DNA of 64,000 nucleotides, from the NCBI RefSeq assembly GCF_013372105.1, contig NZ_CP053825.1, forward strand, positions 806,001-870,000. Reading direction: 5' to 3'. Shown here piece after piece: positions 25,939 through 34,796 of this stretch. Under the pieces are notes generated by a model that made no database searches, was not told the origin of the DNA, and saw nothing but the letters and a program-made list of their open reading frames with translations. A program made the translations under genes and the position numbers. Numbering within the stretch: position 1 is the first letter of the stretch; every line of letters begins with the position of its first letter. This DNA is from Campylobacter armoricus. GTDB taxonomy: Bacteria > Campylobacterota > Campylobacteria > Campylobacterales > Campylobacteraceae.

Positions 25939-28137
25939 TTAAGTTTTTAATGACAAATAATGCACAAGTTGCCCAAGTGCAATAGAACTATCATTGCAAG
26001 GAAATTGCAAAGAAGTTTTATAAGCGAATTTTTTTCGAGCTAAAATTTCAAGTAAGGTTTTATTTTGAAATACCCCGCCACACAAAAGCACTTCTTCTTT
26101 AAAATCTTTTGAATATTCTATAATTAAATTTGCAATAGCATTTAATAAACCTGTGCTAATTTTAACCTTATCTTTATCTTCTAAAGCTTGTAAAAAAGCA
26201 TTTTTAAAACAAATTTCATTTTCTTTAATGTCAAAATGATAACTATAATTAAGATTTTGATCGTAGTATTTTTCCATTAAAAGTCCAATTTGAGCTTCAT
26301 AATCAAGTCTTTGAATATCAAAAGCAACGGCGCCAAAAGCATCAATAATTCTTCCAAGAGAGCTAGTATATAAAGAACTTTGGGAATGAATTTTTTTAAG
26401 ATTATTAAGTTTTACGGGATTAATTTTATTTAAAAAATCACTCGCTTCACTTTCCAAATTAAAATCAAAAACTAAAGCTAAAGCTAAATTGGCTATATTT
26501 TTAATATCAGCATTTATAAGTTTAAAATTTTTAAAATGAGCTAATCGTTCATATTTTTTTAAATTAGCCTTAAATATTTCCCCACCCCAAATCTTACCAT
26601 CATCTCCATAGCCAGTTCCATCAAAAATAAAAGCTAAAACTTCATCTTTATAAATTTTATGTTCAAACAAACAAGCACATAAATGTGCATAATGATGTTG
26701 CACGCAAACATTTTTATAATCTTTAAATTCTTTTACATAATTAAAATGCGGGTGTTTGTCGCATATTACTTTATCAAATTTAATATTATATGAGTTTTGA
26801 AAGAATTTTAATATCTTAAAAAATCTTTCTTGTATATCTATATCTTTCATATCTCCTATATATGGAGAAATAAAAATTTGATTTTTAAAAAAACATGCAA
26901 ATTCATTTTTTAATTCACTACCTAATGCAAGAACATTTTCTTTGCAATTAAATATATTTTTAGTGTTAGTATAGATTGGATTAACTCCCCTTGAAGTTCT
27001 TAAAAACATTATCTTATCTTTAATTACTTGTGCAATACTATCATCACTACTATTATATATTTGTCTATCATAATCAAGATAAAAATCAAATACATTAAAA
27101 AGTTTTTCTAAAAGTTTTGTTTCTTCATAGATAATACTTTGAGAGCTAAGATTTGCACTTGTTGCTACAATGGGTTTTTGAAAATAATCAAACAATAATA
27201 AATGTGTTCCCATGTATGCTAGCATTATGCCTATTTTATCAGTATCAGGTGCTAAGCTTTTATGAATATTTTTACTTTTTAAGATAACTATAGGTTTTAA
27301 ATTTGAAGTTAAAAGTTTTGCTTCAGCTTCATTTACAAAAGCTAATTCTTGAGCCATTTTAAGATCTTTTACCATAACGGCAAAAGGTTTTTTAAGACGA
27401 TTTTTGCGTATTCTAAGCTCACATATAGCTTTTTCATTGGTTCCATCACAAATTAGATGAAAACCACCCATACCTTTAAAAGCTATGATTTTACCTTCTT
27501 CTAAAAGCTTTGCAAGCAAAATAAAAGCTTCTTCATCTTTAGCTAAAATATTTTTATTTTTATCTTTTAAAAAAATAGAAATTTTACACTCTGGACATGA
27601 AAGTGGTTGAGCATGAAAGCGACGATTAGTAGGATCTTCATACTCACTTTGACAAAAAGAACACATTTTAAAAATATCCATAGTTGTATTAGCTCTATCA
27701 TAAGGTAGCTTTTTGATTATAGAAAATCTTGGTCCACAATTTGCACAAGTAATAAAGGGGTATTTAAAACGAGAGTTTTTTTCATCATAAAATTCATTAC
27801 AACAATCTTCACAAAGCGCAAAATCACTCAAAATCGGACTAAATTTTTCAGTATTTTGAGAAGAACTTATAATAAATTCTTTATAACTTTGTTTTAACTT
27901 TATCAAAGAAAAATTAATTTCATCTACTCTAGATAAAGGTGGTAGATCTGCTAAGAGTTTTTCTTTAAAAAATAACATATCATTTTCATTGCTTTCAAGT
28001 ATTATAACAACGCCTAAGCCATTATTATATACTTCACCTTTTAAATTAAGCTTTTTAGCTAGATTAAAAACAAAAGGACGAAAACCAACCCCTTGCACTA
28101 ATCCTTTTATGTAAATTTCATATCCAAAGAGGGACAT
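25939..28137 (-). CDS. hypF: Carbamoyltransferase HypF
   Basis: 732 residues. Domains in order: acylphosphatase (1-90; IKGLVQGVGFRPFVFNL), two zinc-finger pairs (CEDCCNEF, CANCGPRFS, CSFCQSEY, CPECKISIF; about 105-190), YrdC-like nucleotide domain (about 200-380) and a Kae1/Hsp70-fold carbamoyl transferase (about 400-732) with HHYAHLCACLFEH and the C-terminal CGGVFQN. It converts carbamoyl phosphate to the thiocarbamate on HypE. Overlaps the gene upstream by 20 bp. Confidence 0.96.
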   Translation of the reverse strand: MSLFGYEIYIKGLVQGVGFRPFVFNLAKKLNLKGEVYNNGLGVVIILESNENDMLFFKEKLLADLPPLSRVDEINFSLIKLKQSYKEFIISSSQNTEKFSPILSDFALCEDCCNEFYDEKNSRFKYPFITCANCGPRFSIIKKLPYDRANTTMDIFKMCSFCQSEYEDPTNRRFHAQPLSCPECKISIFLKDKNKNILAKDEEAFILLAKLLEEGKIIAFKGMGGFHLICDGTNEKAICELRIRKNRLKKPFAVMVKDLKMAQELAFVNEAEAKLLTSNLKPIVILKSKNIHKSLAPDTDKIGIMLAYMGTHLLLFDYFQKPIVATSANLSSQSIIYEETKLLEKLFNVFDFYLDYDRQIYNSSDDSIAQVIKDKIMFLRTSRGVNPIYTNTKNIFNCKENVLALGSELKNEFACFFKNQIFISPYIGDMKDIDIQERFFKILKFFQNSYNIKFDKVICDKHPHFNYVKEFKDYKNVCVQHHYAHLCACLFEHKIYKDEVLAFIFDGTGYGDDGKIWGGEIFKANLKKYERLAHFKNFKLINADIKNIANLALALVFDFNLESEASDFLNKINPVKLNNLKKIHSQSSLYTSSLGRIIDAFGAVAFDIQRLDYEAQIGLLMEKYYDQNLNYSYHFDIKENEICFKNAFLQALEDKDKVKISTGLLNAIANLIIEYSKDFKEEVLLCGGVFQNKTLLEILARKKFAYKTSLQFPCNDSSIALGQLVHYLSLKT

Positions 28138-29632
28138 CGCTTATCTTAAAAAATGGTATATGTTTAAATACATTTTTACTAAGGCTTTTATGTTCAAACA
28201 AACTTCCACTAAGTATGATACAATCAGCTTGATTTTTAGCTTTTAAATCATCAAACAAATCTCTTAAAAAATACACCAAGCTTTCAACAACACCTAAAGC
28301 TATAATTTGATCTTCAACCCCAGCAAGTTTAAAACTCATCACACTTCTTATAGTTTTAGTATAATCAAATTCTTTTTGCTCGTTAAATTTAAAATCTATC
28401 CTAACACCTTTTGCCATTTTACTCTCATCTGCCAAGGCTAAAAGTTTTAATGCTGCTTTTTCTAGCTCATCATCAAACTCTAAAATCATTCCAATCATAC
28501 CAAAAAGACTAAAAAAATTATTAGTCATATTAAGATCTTTTTGCACTAAAGCAAATTCTTTTTCATAATTAGCCAACAATCTCTTAGCCACATCATCTTG
28601 GCTTATAGTTTGATAAAACTCATTAAAGCTTTTTGGTAAAGAAAGCTTTAAAAGATTTAACTCTTTATCAAGCAAAAGAATATCATCATATTTTTTACTA
28701 AGTTCCAAAAGCAAAGGTTTTTTATCTTTAAAATCAGACAATATACAAGAAATTCTTGCAAAATTTTTATCATCTTTTTGAAAAATCAAATTTTTAAACT
28801 CAGGTAAAATATAATCATAACCCCTACAAATCACTAGCTCATTTTCTATCAAAGCCACTTCAAAATCATCTTCAAAATGTTCTAGTTTTTTAAAATTTAA
28901 AAATTTAATGCTTTCTTTTTCTAATTCAAAACACAATGCAAAAATAAAAAGATTGTCATAAATTTTTACTTTAAAATAATCTTGATTAAAATTATGATTT
29001 TGTCTAAAGATGGCATTAAATTTTAATCTCATTAAAGGTTTTTCAAGACCTGCTAGAATTTTAAATTGTTCATTATTGCATGAAAAAAATACATTGATAT
29101 GCTTTGGATTGCTTGGTGTTAAAAAATCACCTAAACACTCATTAAAAATTTCAAAAGAATAAATTCCTTTTGAGTTTTTAAGGAATATTTTTTCTTTGTT
29201 TTTTAATTTTTCTAAAGCTTTTTTTAAATTATCGCGAAAGTTTTCTTTGGTAATTTTTATAAATTCATCTTCTATTTTAAACTCTTCTTCTACAAAAACA
29301 CCCCATTCATTTTCTAAAAGCTCACCTTGAGTATAAGCATTTGCATTAAGTCTTGTTAAAAAGCTTCTTTTAGTAAAGTTTTTTTCACTTTTTGTTGATA
29401 TAAAATCTTCTTCTATAACTTTTAAATCAAATTTGTTTAAAAATACACTATGACTAATATTTTCTAAATTAGTGCAAAACGCTTGAATTTCTTCTTTGTT
29501 ACCCTTAATCTTAATGGTAATTTTTTCATCTTTTTGCTCGTAATCATACATATAATCTTTAGCATAATAATGCAACAAATATTCAAAAATATCATTTTTA
29601 GATTTATAACCAAAAGTAATTTTCAAAAGCAA
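28118..29632 (-). CDS. Uncharacterised protein coupled to hypF, possible distant HypF relative
   Basis: 504 residues, no signal peptide, no membrane segment. I do not recognise the family with confidence. The N-terminus is small and alpha/beta. The C-terminal 60 residues, with VVESLVYFLRDLFDDLKAK then DCIILSGSLFEHKSL, resemble in pattern the end of HypF (NLIIEYSKDFKEEVLLCGGVFQNKTL, in part CGGVFQNKTL). It overlaps hypF by 20 bp and lies upstream, so it is likely made with HypF. C. jejuni has an unnamed gene here (Cj0621, from memory). A hydrogenase-maturation role is inference only. Confidence 0.6.
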   Translation of the reverse strand: MLLKITFGYKSKNDIFEYLLHYYAKDYMYDYEQKDEKITIKIKGNKEEIQAFCTNLENISHSVFLNKFDLKVIEEDFISTKSEKNFTKRSFLTRLNANAYTQGELLENEWGVFVEEEFKIEDEFIKITKENFRDNLKKALEKLKNKEKIFLKNSKGIYSFEIFNECLGDFLTPSNPKHINVFFSCNNEQFKILAGLEKPLMRLKFNAIFRQNHNFNQDYFKVKIYDNLFIFALCFELEKESIKFLNFKKLEHFEDDFEVALIENELVICRGYDYILPEFKNLIFQKDDKNFARISCILSDFKDKKPLLLELSKKYDDILLLDKELNLLKLSLPKSFNEFYQTISQDDVAKRLLANYEKEFALVQKDLNMTNNFFSLFGMIGMILEFDDELEKAALKLLALADESKMAKGVRIDFKFNEQKEFDYTKTIRSVMSFKLAGVEDQIIALGVVESLVYFLRDLFDDLKAKNQADCIILSGSLFEHKSLSKNVFKHIPFFKISDVPLWI

Positions 29633-29695
29633 ATTAAAACCTTAAAAATTAAATTTAAAATATAAATATAACAATTTTAATTCTAAGGAAAGCTT

Positions 29696-29724
29696 AAAAA
29701 GCTATCTATTTTAGATAGCTTTTT
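29696..29724. terminator. Strong symmetrical terminator after the peptidase E gene
   Basis: AAAAAGCTATC / GATAGCTTTTT with a 7-base loop, flanked by A's on one side and T's on the other, so it can work in both directions. It lies directly beyond the stop of the minus-strand peptidase E gene. Confidence 0.85.
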
Positions 29725-29727
29725 ATT

Positions 29728-30558
29728 TTATTGGTAGTTAAATTCAGAACCTATAGAGATTTTTTGAATTTCTTTTTTGTTTTCAAGTTTTAAAAGTGGA
29801 GCATTTTTATCCATACCTAAAACTTTGGCTTTTTTACCATCAATTAACAACGCAACACCTTCAGGTAAAGCATAAACGATAGTTTTAGGATTTACTATTA
29901 AAAATTCTTCTAATCTTTCTTCACGGCTTTCACCATTATGTCCTACTGGTTTTCCTGATATAAAATGAGGATTGATTTGGTGAGGGAAAATATTAAATGT
30001 ATTGAATGATTTTGGTTCTACTATAGGCATATCATTAGTTGTTTTCATAGTGGCACCAGCTACATTTGAACCTGCTGACCAACCAACATAAGGCACACCT
30101 TCACTTACTCTTTTTGCAATTAATTCCACTAGGTTGTTATTGTAAAGTTGATTTACTAGTTCAAAAGTGTTTCCACCGCCTACAAAAATCGCATCAGCAC
30201 TTTTAACAATATCAACAGCATTTCCCCTATGCACGCTAACTATCTGAAGTCCTAAGCTTTCTAAAGCTTTGGCAACTTGAGCTTCATATTGCTCATAAGT
30301 TTTTCTAACACCAGCATAAGGTATAAAAGCTACTTTTTTACCTTTAAGATTGTTTTTTTCAACAAATTCTTTAAGCCAAGGTAATGCGTGGTTTAAATAA
30401 CCTGTATCTTTATAGCCAGAGCTTGAAAGTAATAATGCTTTTTGTTTATCTTTTGGAAAATTAATTGCATCATTTGACTTTGCATTTAAAGCAACTCCAC
30501 TAAAAAGCATAGCAGCTAAACCAAGAGCACCTACTTTTAACATACTTCTTCTTTTCAT
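29728..30558 (-). CDS. Peptidase E-like (S51) protein with Tat-type signal
   Basis: 276 residues. The N-terminus MKRRSMLKVGALGLAAML has a twin-arginine pattern (RRSMLK) and a weakly hydrophobic stretch ending NAKS, so export by Tat is likely. The rest fits the S51 dipeptidase E family: VGWSAGSNV with nucleophile Ser161, FVGGGNTFELV, and FPHQINPHF. Classical PepE cleaves Asp-X dipeptides in the cytoplasm, so an exported form is unusual. Monocistronic with a strong terminator. Confidence 0.8.
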   Translation of the reverse strand: MKRRSMLKVGALGLAAMLFSGVALNAKSNDAINFPKDKQKALLLSSSGYKDTGYLNHALPWLKEFVEKNNLKGKKVAFIPYAGVRKTYEQYEAQVAKALESLGLQIVSVHRGNAVDIVKSADAIFVGGGNTFELVNQLYNNNLVELIAKRVSEGVPYVGWSAGSNVAGATMKTTNDMPIVEPKSFNTFNIFPHQINPHFISGKPVGHNGESREERLEEFLIVNPKTIVYALPEGVALLIDGKKAKVLGMDKNAPLLKLENKKEIQKISIGSEFNYQ

Positions 30559-30632
30559 GTTTTTTCCTTTAAAAGATATTTAAAAACGATTAATTTTAAT
30601 AAATAATTTTTTAAAGAAAAATAAATTTTTTG

Positions 30633-31298
30633 CTATAAGATTAAATTTTTAAGACTTAATTCTCTTTCTTTATAATCAGGCATTAAACTATACAAAAAAT
30701 CATAAAATTCCTTTTGATGATGAGGATAGATTAAGTGTGTAAGTTCGTGTAAAATCACATATTCTATAGCTTTAATGGGCTTTTGCATAAGTTTTAAATT
30801 TAAATTTATATAGCCTTTTTGATGATTACACGAACCCCATCTTGAAACCATTTCTTTTATGCAAATTCTTTGTACTTTTTTTTCAAAGGCAAATTGCCAC
30901 TTACGAATAAGAAACTCAAAAATCACTCTAGCGCTATGTTTTAGAAAAAAATCTAAAGCTTTTTGGTCTTTTGCAAAAATTTTATCTTTTTTTATTAAAA
31001 CTTTCTTGCAATTCTCATTCAAAACCAAACAATATCTTTTTCCCAAAAAAAATAACTCATCGTTAGCTAAAACAACTCGCTTTGATGAAATTTCCTTTTC
31101 TTTTGCTCTTATCCAATTTTCATTTTTTTCTAAAAATCTTAAAACATCTTGCTTCTCATAATATAATGGAATACTAAGCTTAAAACTCAAATCTCTATCT
31201 ATCCTAAGTCTTAAATATTTGAGTTTTTTCTTTTCAAAAGTAAAACGGAATTCTTTAAATTCTAAAATTCCTTTTATACTACTGCCTTGCCTTGCCAT
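30633..31298 (-). CDS. YgjP/WLM-type zinc metallopeptidase-like protein
   Basis: 221 residues. HELTH at 184-188 gives the zinc ligands His184 and His188 and the catalytic Glu185; a further His pair follows at 193-194. Upstream are the family blocks VSRWGSCNHQKGYINLN and ILKY/IAIEYVI. No signal peptide, so cytoplasmic. Overlaps the MATE gene upstream by 25 bp. Substrate unknown. Confidence 0.82.
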   Translation of the reverse strand: MARQGSSIKGILEFKEFRFTFEKKKLKYLRLRIDRDLSFKLSIPLYYEKQDVLRFLEKNENWIRAKEKEISSKRVVLANDELFFLGKRYCLVLNENCKKVLIKKDKIFAKDQKALDFFLKHSARVIFEFLIRKWQFAFEKKVQRICIKEMVSRWGSCNHQKGYINLNLKLMQKPIKAIEYVILHELTHLIYPHHQKEFYDFLYSLMPDYKERELSLKNLIL

Positions 31299-32590
31299 TT
31301 TTTACTTTTCCATCTATATGAATTTACAATACCACGCAAAAACTCATCTGCACAAAAACCTATCCAAACACCTAAAATTCCAAGCCCAACATAAAAACAA
31401 AGCACATAACCTACAGGTAGTGAAACTCCAAGCATAAATACCACTCCGCTAAAAAATGGAAATCTCGCATCACCGCTTGCTCTTAAAGAATTCACCATAA
31501 CTATATTAAATGTTCTTGAAATTTCTAAAAAAATAGAAAGAGTAAAAAGTGGTATCATAAGTTCCTTTAAATTTTCTTCAAGCTTCACTACACCCATAGT
31601 AAAATCTTGTAAAACAAAATTTAATAAAGCTACAAAAGCACTTGCCATTACACTAAAATACAAAGCTATCCAAGTATGTTTATAAGCTACATTTAAATAT
31701 TTTGCACCGACTAATTTACCTATGATAATTTCATTTGCTACGCTTATTGCTTGTCCTACTAGCATAATAAGCAAAGAAATTTGAAAATAAATCGTTTGAA
31801 CACTTAAATTTTCTTTACCTAAACTTGCTACAAAAGCAAAGGCTATGGTGTATTGTATAAACCAAATTAAATTTTCTCCAGCCGCAAAACCACCAATATT
31901 TAAAATCTTTTTAAGCACAGCTTTTTCAAGACTTATCATCTCTTTAAAGTTAAGATAAATTTTAAGCTTAAAACTAAGTATTGCTACAAGCATACTAAAT
32001 GCTACCAAGCGCCCAAGTATATTACTAAGCCCTACTCCAAAAAGTTCTAATTTAGTAAAATGCAATACATAAAAATTGCCTATGAATATTACTATATTCA
32101 TCAATAAGGTTGCAAACATAACCCAATAAGCCATATTATAAACCCTAACAATTGCTGCTAAAACTATACCAACAGCATCAAAAAATAAACAAATTCCAAG
32201 CATATGTAGGTAAATTTCGCTGTCTTTTAAAAGTTCATTTGGAATTTGCAAAAGATAAAGTAAAAATTCTCCATGCCATAAAATCAAACTTCCACACACA
32301 AAGCCAAGCATAGCATTTAAAAATAAACTTTGATGAATCGCTTTTCTAGCTAGAGCATAATCTTTCGCTCCCAAAGCTTGAGCAATTACTACGCTACAAC
32401 CCACACTTAAAAAGCTAAAAATGATGATAAATAAATCTGCAACTTGATTACCAGCACCCATAGCTCCAACCAAAAAATTAGAATATTGCGAAACCATAAT
32501 AGTATTAATAATCAAAGAAAAATATCTTAAAAACATTTCAAGTAATATAGGCATACTAAGATGTTTGAGTGAAAGTTGTTTGCTAGCCAT
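31274..32590 (-). CDS. MATE-family multidrug/cation antiporter
   Basis: 438 residues with about 12 membrane helices in two similar halves, starting PILLEMFLRYFSLIINTIMVSQYS as in NorM/DinF proteins. Such transporters expel drugs or metabolites in exchange for H+ or Na+. Substrate cannot be read. As remembered, C. jejuni has the same transporter (Cj0619) beside DUF2920 genes, so the locus is conserved even though the cassette beside it is not. Confidence 0.87.
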   Translation of the reverse strand: MASKQLSLKHLSMPILLEMFLRYFSLIINTIMVSQYSNFLVGAMGAGNQVADLFIIIFSFLSVGCSVVIAQALGAKDYALARKAIHQSLFLNAMLGFVCGSLILWHGEFLLYLLQIPNELLKDSEIYLHMLGICLFFDAVGIVLAAIVRVYNMAYWVMFATLLMNIVIFIGNFYVLHFTKLELFGVGLSNILGRLVAFSMLVAILSFKLKIYLNFKEMISLEKAVLKKILNIGGFAAGENLIWFIQYTIAFAFVASLGKENLSVQTIYFQISLLIMLVGQAISVANEIIIGKLVGAKYLNVAYKHTWIALYFSVMASAFVALLNFVLQDFTMGVVKLEENLKELMIPLFTLSIFLEISRTFNIVMVNSLRASGDARFPFFSGVVFMLGVSLPVGYVLCFYVGLGILGVWIGFCADEFLRGIVNSYRWKSKKWQGKAVV

Positions 32591-32696
32591 AAATACTCTT
32601 TACAATGGAATAAAAAATTAATTTTATAAAAAAAATACTTTTTACAAGCTTTTGCTTTTTATATCTTTTTTGCAGAGATGGTTTAAAATCAATAAA

Positions 32697-33941
32697 CTAA
32701 CATTTATTAATTTTTAATTTTATTTGGTTATTTTCTTCTTTAAAAGTATAAATTAAATCATCACACTCATAAGAAATTTCTTTTTTGCAAGTTTTATCTT
32801 GCAAAGGTTCTTTTAAAATTTCATTTAAATGTTTTTTAATAAGTAATTTCATGGGTATTCCACAACCATGCTGTAAATTTTTAATAAATTTTCCATCTAT
32901 TTCTTTTTCGCTTGTTATTTTGGTAAAATCGATTTCAAATCCTAATTCTTTTAAAATATCAAAATAATCTTCTCTTTCTTTTAAAGGAACATATTGATCA
33001 AATTTAGAATGATAAGCAATGTATTTTGGTTTTGAATATAAACTTTGAGTTTTTAAATGTTCTTTATTTAATGGTTCTCTTATTATTTTTCTAGCATTTG
33101 AAAAATAATTTGGCGAAGAAGAATTAGAAGTCCAATAAGTTTTATCAAAAGCAGCAAGTTTTATATTTTTAAAAATGTGTGTAAGTCCTGCACTACAATA
33201 CTTAATATAATCAATCTCTCTTCCAAATCCTATGAATCTCCATAAATTATGATTCAAAGTCATATGAGAAGAATTATCTAAAATACTATCAACACTCCAA
33301 GGAGCTATTTTTGCACATAAATTCGCCAAATATCCTCCATGTGAAGCACCTACTAAAATGGTCTTTATACCCCCCCCCGCTGTAATTTTAAAAGGAAAAT
33401 TGGCTTTTATATATAAAATAGCATTTAATATATCCATTGCTTGCATAATACCATAATTTTGATATTCATTTTTAGTTGGTTCAAAACCTATGCTTAGGTA
33501 TAAATAATAATCTTCACTAAGTTCTTTTTCCTTTTTTAATTTTTCTATAAATTTATTTACAACATCTACCACGCAATAAAACTCATCATATGTTTTTAAA
33601 TTTTGCACATCTATAGGAAGTTTTATTCCAATTGCTTCTAGACTTGTTTTTAAAATCAGCTTATCTAACTCATTGATATAAAATAATGCTCCGGTTTGAG
33701 GACGATTACCTATGCAGTGATAATTTACACTTAAAACAGCTACATTATAATTTCTTGCACAATATTCTTCTATGTATAAATTATCATTTATATCTCCACC
33801 TAATCCAGGTATAATACAAACTAAAGCTTCTATTTCTTTACTATCATCATAAATGAGTTTAAAATCAAGCTTGCTTTTTCTTTTTATATTTAATTCTACA
33901 TCATCACAAGAGTCTATGGAATATGTTTGATTTATAATCAT
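32697..33941 (-). CDS. DUF2920 alpha/beta hydrolase, copy 1 (phase-variable, ON)
   Basis: 414 residues. It shares its N-terminus (SCDDVELNIKRKSKL) with the two copies at 38956-41396. The hydrolase elbow is VGASHGGYLA, a downstream Asp lies in YHSKFDQYVP, and a His near the C-terminus lies in NLQHGCGIP, a complete Ser-Asp-His set. A C9 tract (33370-33378) encodes GlyGlyGly just before the elbow strand and is in frame, so the gene reads ON. In C. jejuni this is the '617 family', linked to flagellin-glycan loci. Its reaction is unknown; ester hydrolysis or acyl transfer is a guess. Confidence 0.8.
   Translation of the reverse strand: MIINQTYSIDSCDDVELNIKRKSKLDFKLIYDDSKEIEALVCIIPGLGGDINDNLYIEEYCARNYNVAVLSVNYHCIGNRPQTGALFYINELDKLILKTSLEAIGIKLPIDVQNLKTYDEFYCVVDVVNKFIEKLKKEKELSEDYYLYLSIGFEPTKNEYQNYGIMQAMDILNAILYIKANFPFKITAGGGIKTILVGASHGGYLANLCAKIAPWSVDSILDNSSHMTLNHNLWRFIGFGREIDYIKYCSAGLTHIFKNIKLAAFDKTYWTSNSSSPNYFSNARKIIREPLNKEHLKTQSLYSKPKYIAYHSKFDQYVPLKEREDYFDILKELGFEIDFTKITSEKEIDGKFIKNLQHGCGIPMKLLIKKHLNEILKEPLQDKTCKKEISYECDDLIYTFKEENNQIKLKINKC
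33370..33378. repeat. C9 contingency tract in DUF2920 copy 1
   Basis: Nine C's on the plus strand (G9 in the gene), reading GCG GGG GGG GGT in the coding strand. One base more or less would shift the frame before the catalytic Ser. Confidence 0.9.
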
Positions 33942-33970
33942 AAGTTTCTTTCTTAGTTACAATTTATGCT

Positions 33971-33978
33971 ATTATAAC
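33971..33978. promoter_or_regulatory. Overlapping divergent -10 boxes between DUF2920 copy 1 and the cassette
   Basis: The minus strand has TATAAT (33971-33976) and the plus strand TATAAC (33973-33978) sharing four bases. Minus transcription would give a leader of about 23 nt for the hydrolase; plus transcription about 28 nt for the AAC(3)-like gene. The shared position would make the two promoters compete. Confidence 0.4.
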
Positions 33979-34012
33979 TAATCTAAATTACAACCAAATT
34001 AAAGAAAAAAGT

Positions 34013-34795
34013 ATGAAATATATATTTAAATGCAACAATAAAAAATATTCTAATAAAGATTTAATCGAATCTTTTTATAAACTCGGTATTCAAAAAAATG
34101 ATATATTATGCATTCATAGTGAATTAATGAAATTTGGCATACCTTTACTTCCTAGAAATGAATTTTTACAAACTATAATTGATTGCTTTTTTGAAGTTAT
34201 AGGTAAAGAAGGAACACTTATAATGCCTACTTTTACTTATAGTTTTTGTAAAAATGAAGTATATAATAAAATAAATTCTAAAAGTAATGTTGGGGTTTTA
34301 ACAGAATATTTTCGCAAACTGGGGGGGGTAAAACGCACAAATGATCCTATATTTTCTTTTGCTATAAAAGGAGCTAAAGAAGAATTATTTTTAAAAGAGA
34401 CTACAAGTTGTTTTGGAGAAAACTCTGTATATGATGTTTTAACAAAACAAAACGGCAGACTAATTTTGTTCGGATCTAAGATAGCTGGATATACTTTTAG
34501 TCATTTTATAGAAGAAAAAGCTCGCGTTCCATATAGATATTTTAAAAATTTTAGTGGTAAAATCTCTTATGAAAATGGTAAAATAGAATGTAAAAATATT
34601 AAATATTATGTTAGAAAATTAGACGAAAATTCAGATTTAGATGTCGGCAAACAAGTGGATATTTTAAAAAATGATAATAATTTTAATATTTTAAATTTTT
34701 CTAATGCTCATATAATAAACATTAATGCGAAAAATTATTTAGAAAAAACATTAAAAGCATTAGAAAGCAATCCCTATTGTTTATTAAAGGAGTAA
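34013..34795 (+). CDS. AAC(3)-family N-acyltransferase-like protein (phase-variable, ON)
   Basis: 260 residues. Members use acyl-CoA or acyl-ACP to acylate an amine. Family features: DILCIHSELMKFG, EGTLIMPTFTYSF, a block VGVLTEYFRKLGGVKRTNDPIFSFA and the conserved SFIEEKARVPYRYFK-like segment (HFIEEKARVPYR). A G8 tract at 34321-34328 encodes the LeuGlyGlyVal before KRTNDP and is in frame. Similar genes occur in Campylobacter flagellin-glycan loci, where sugar acylation, not antibiotic resistance, is expected. First of six tightly packed plus-strand frames; ends 1 bp before the ligase start. Confidence 0.85.
   Translation: MKYIFKCNNKKYSNKDLIESFYKLGIQKNDILCIHSELMKFGIPLLPRNEFLQTIIDCFFEVIGKEGTLIMPTFTYSFCKNEVYNKINSKSNVGVLTEYFRKLGGVKRTNDPIFSFAIKGAKEELFLKETTSCFGENSVYDVLTKQNGRLILFGSKIAGYTFSHFIEEKARVPYRYFKNFSGKISYENGKIECKNIKYYVRKLDENSDLDVGKQVDILKNDNNFNILNFSNAHIININAKNYLEKTLKALESNPYCLLKE
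34321..34328. repeat. G8 contingency tract in the AAC(3)-like gene
   Basis: Eight G's reading CTG GGG GGG GTA, in frame for the full 260-residue protein. Lengths of 7 or 9 would truncate it after about 105 codons. Confidence 0.85.
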
Positions 34796-34796
34796 A

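Noticed and set aside
31219-31437. Plus-strand ORF across the YgjP-like and MATE genes
   Set aside because: Lies antisense to two overlapping, well-supported genes and has no family pattern.
34013-34795. Aminoglycoside resistance gene
   Set aside because: It has the AAC(3) fold, but its place beside ACP, KAS III and DUF2920 genes and its contingency tract fit sugar acylation. Nothing in the sequence shows drug specificity.
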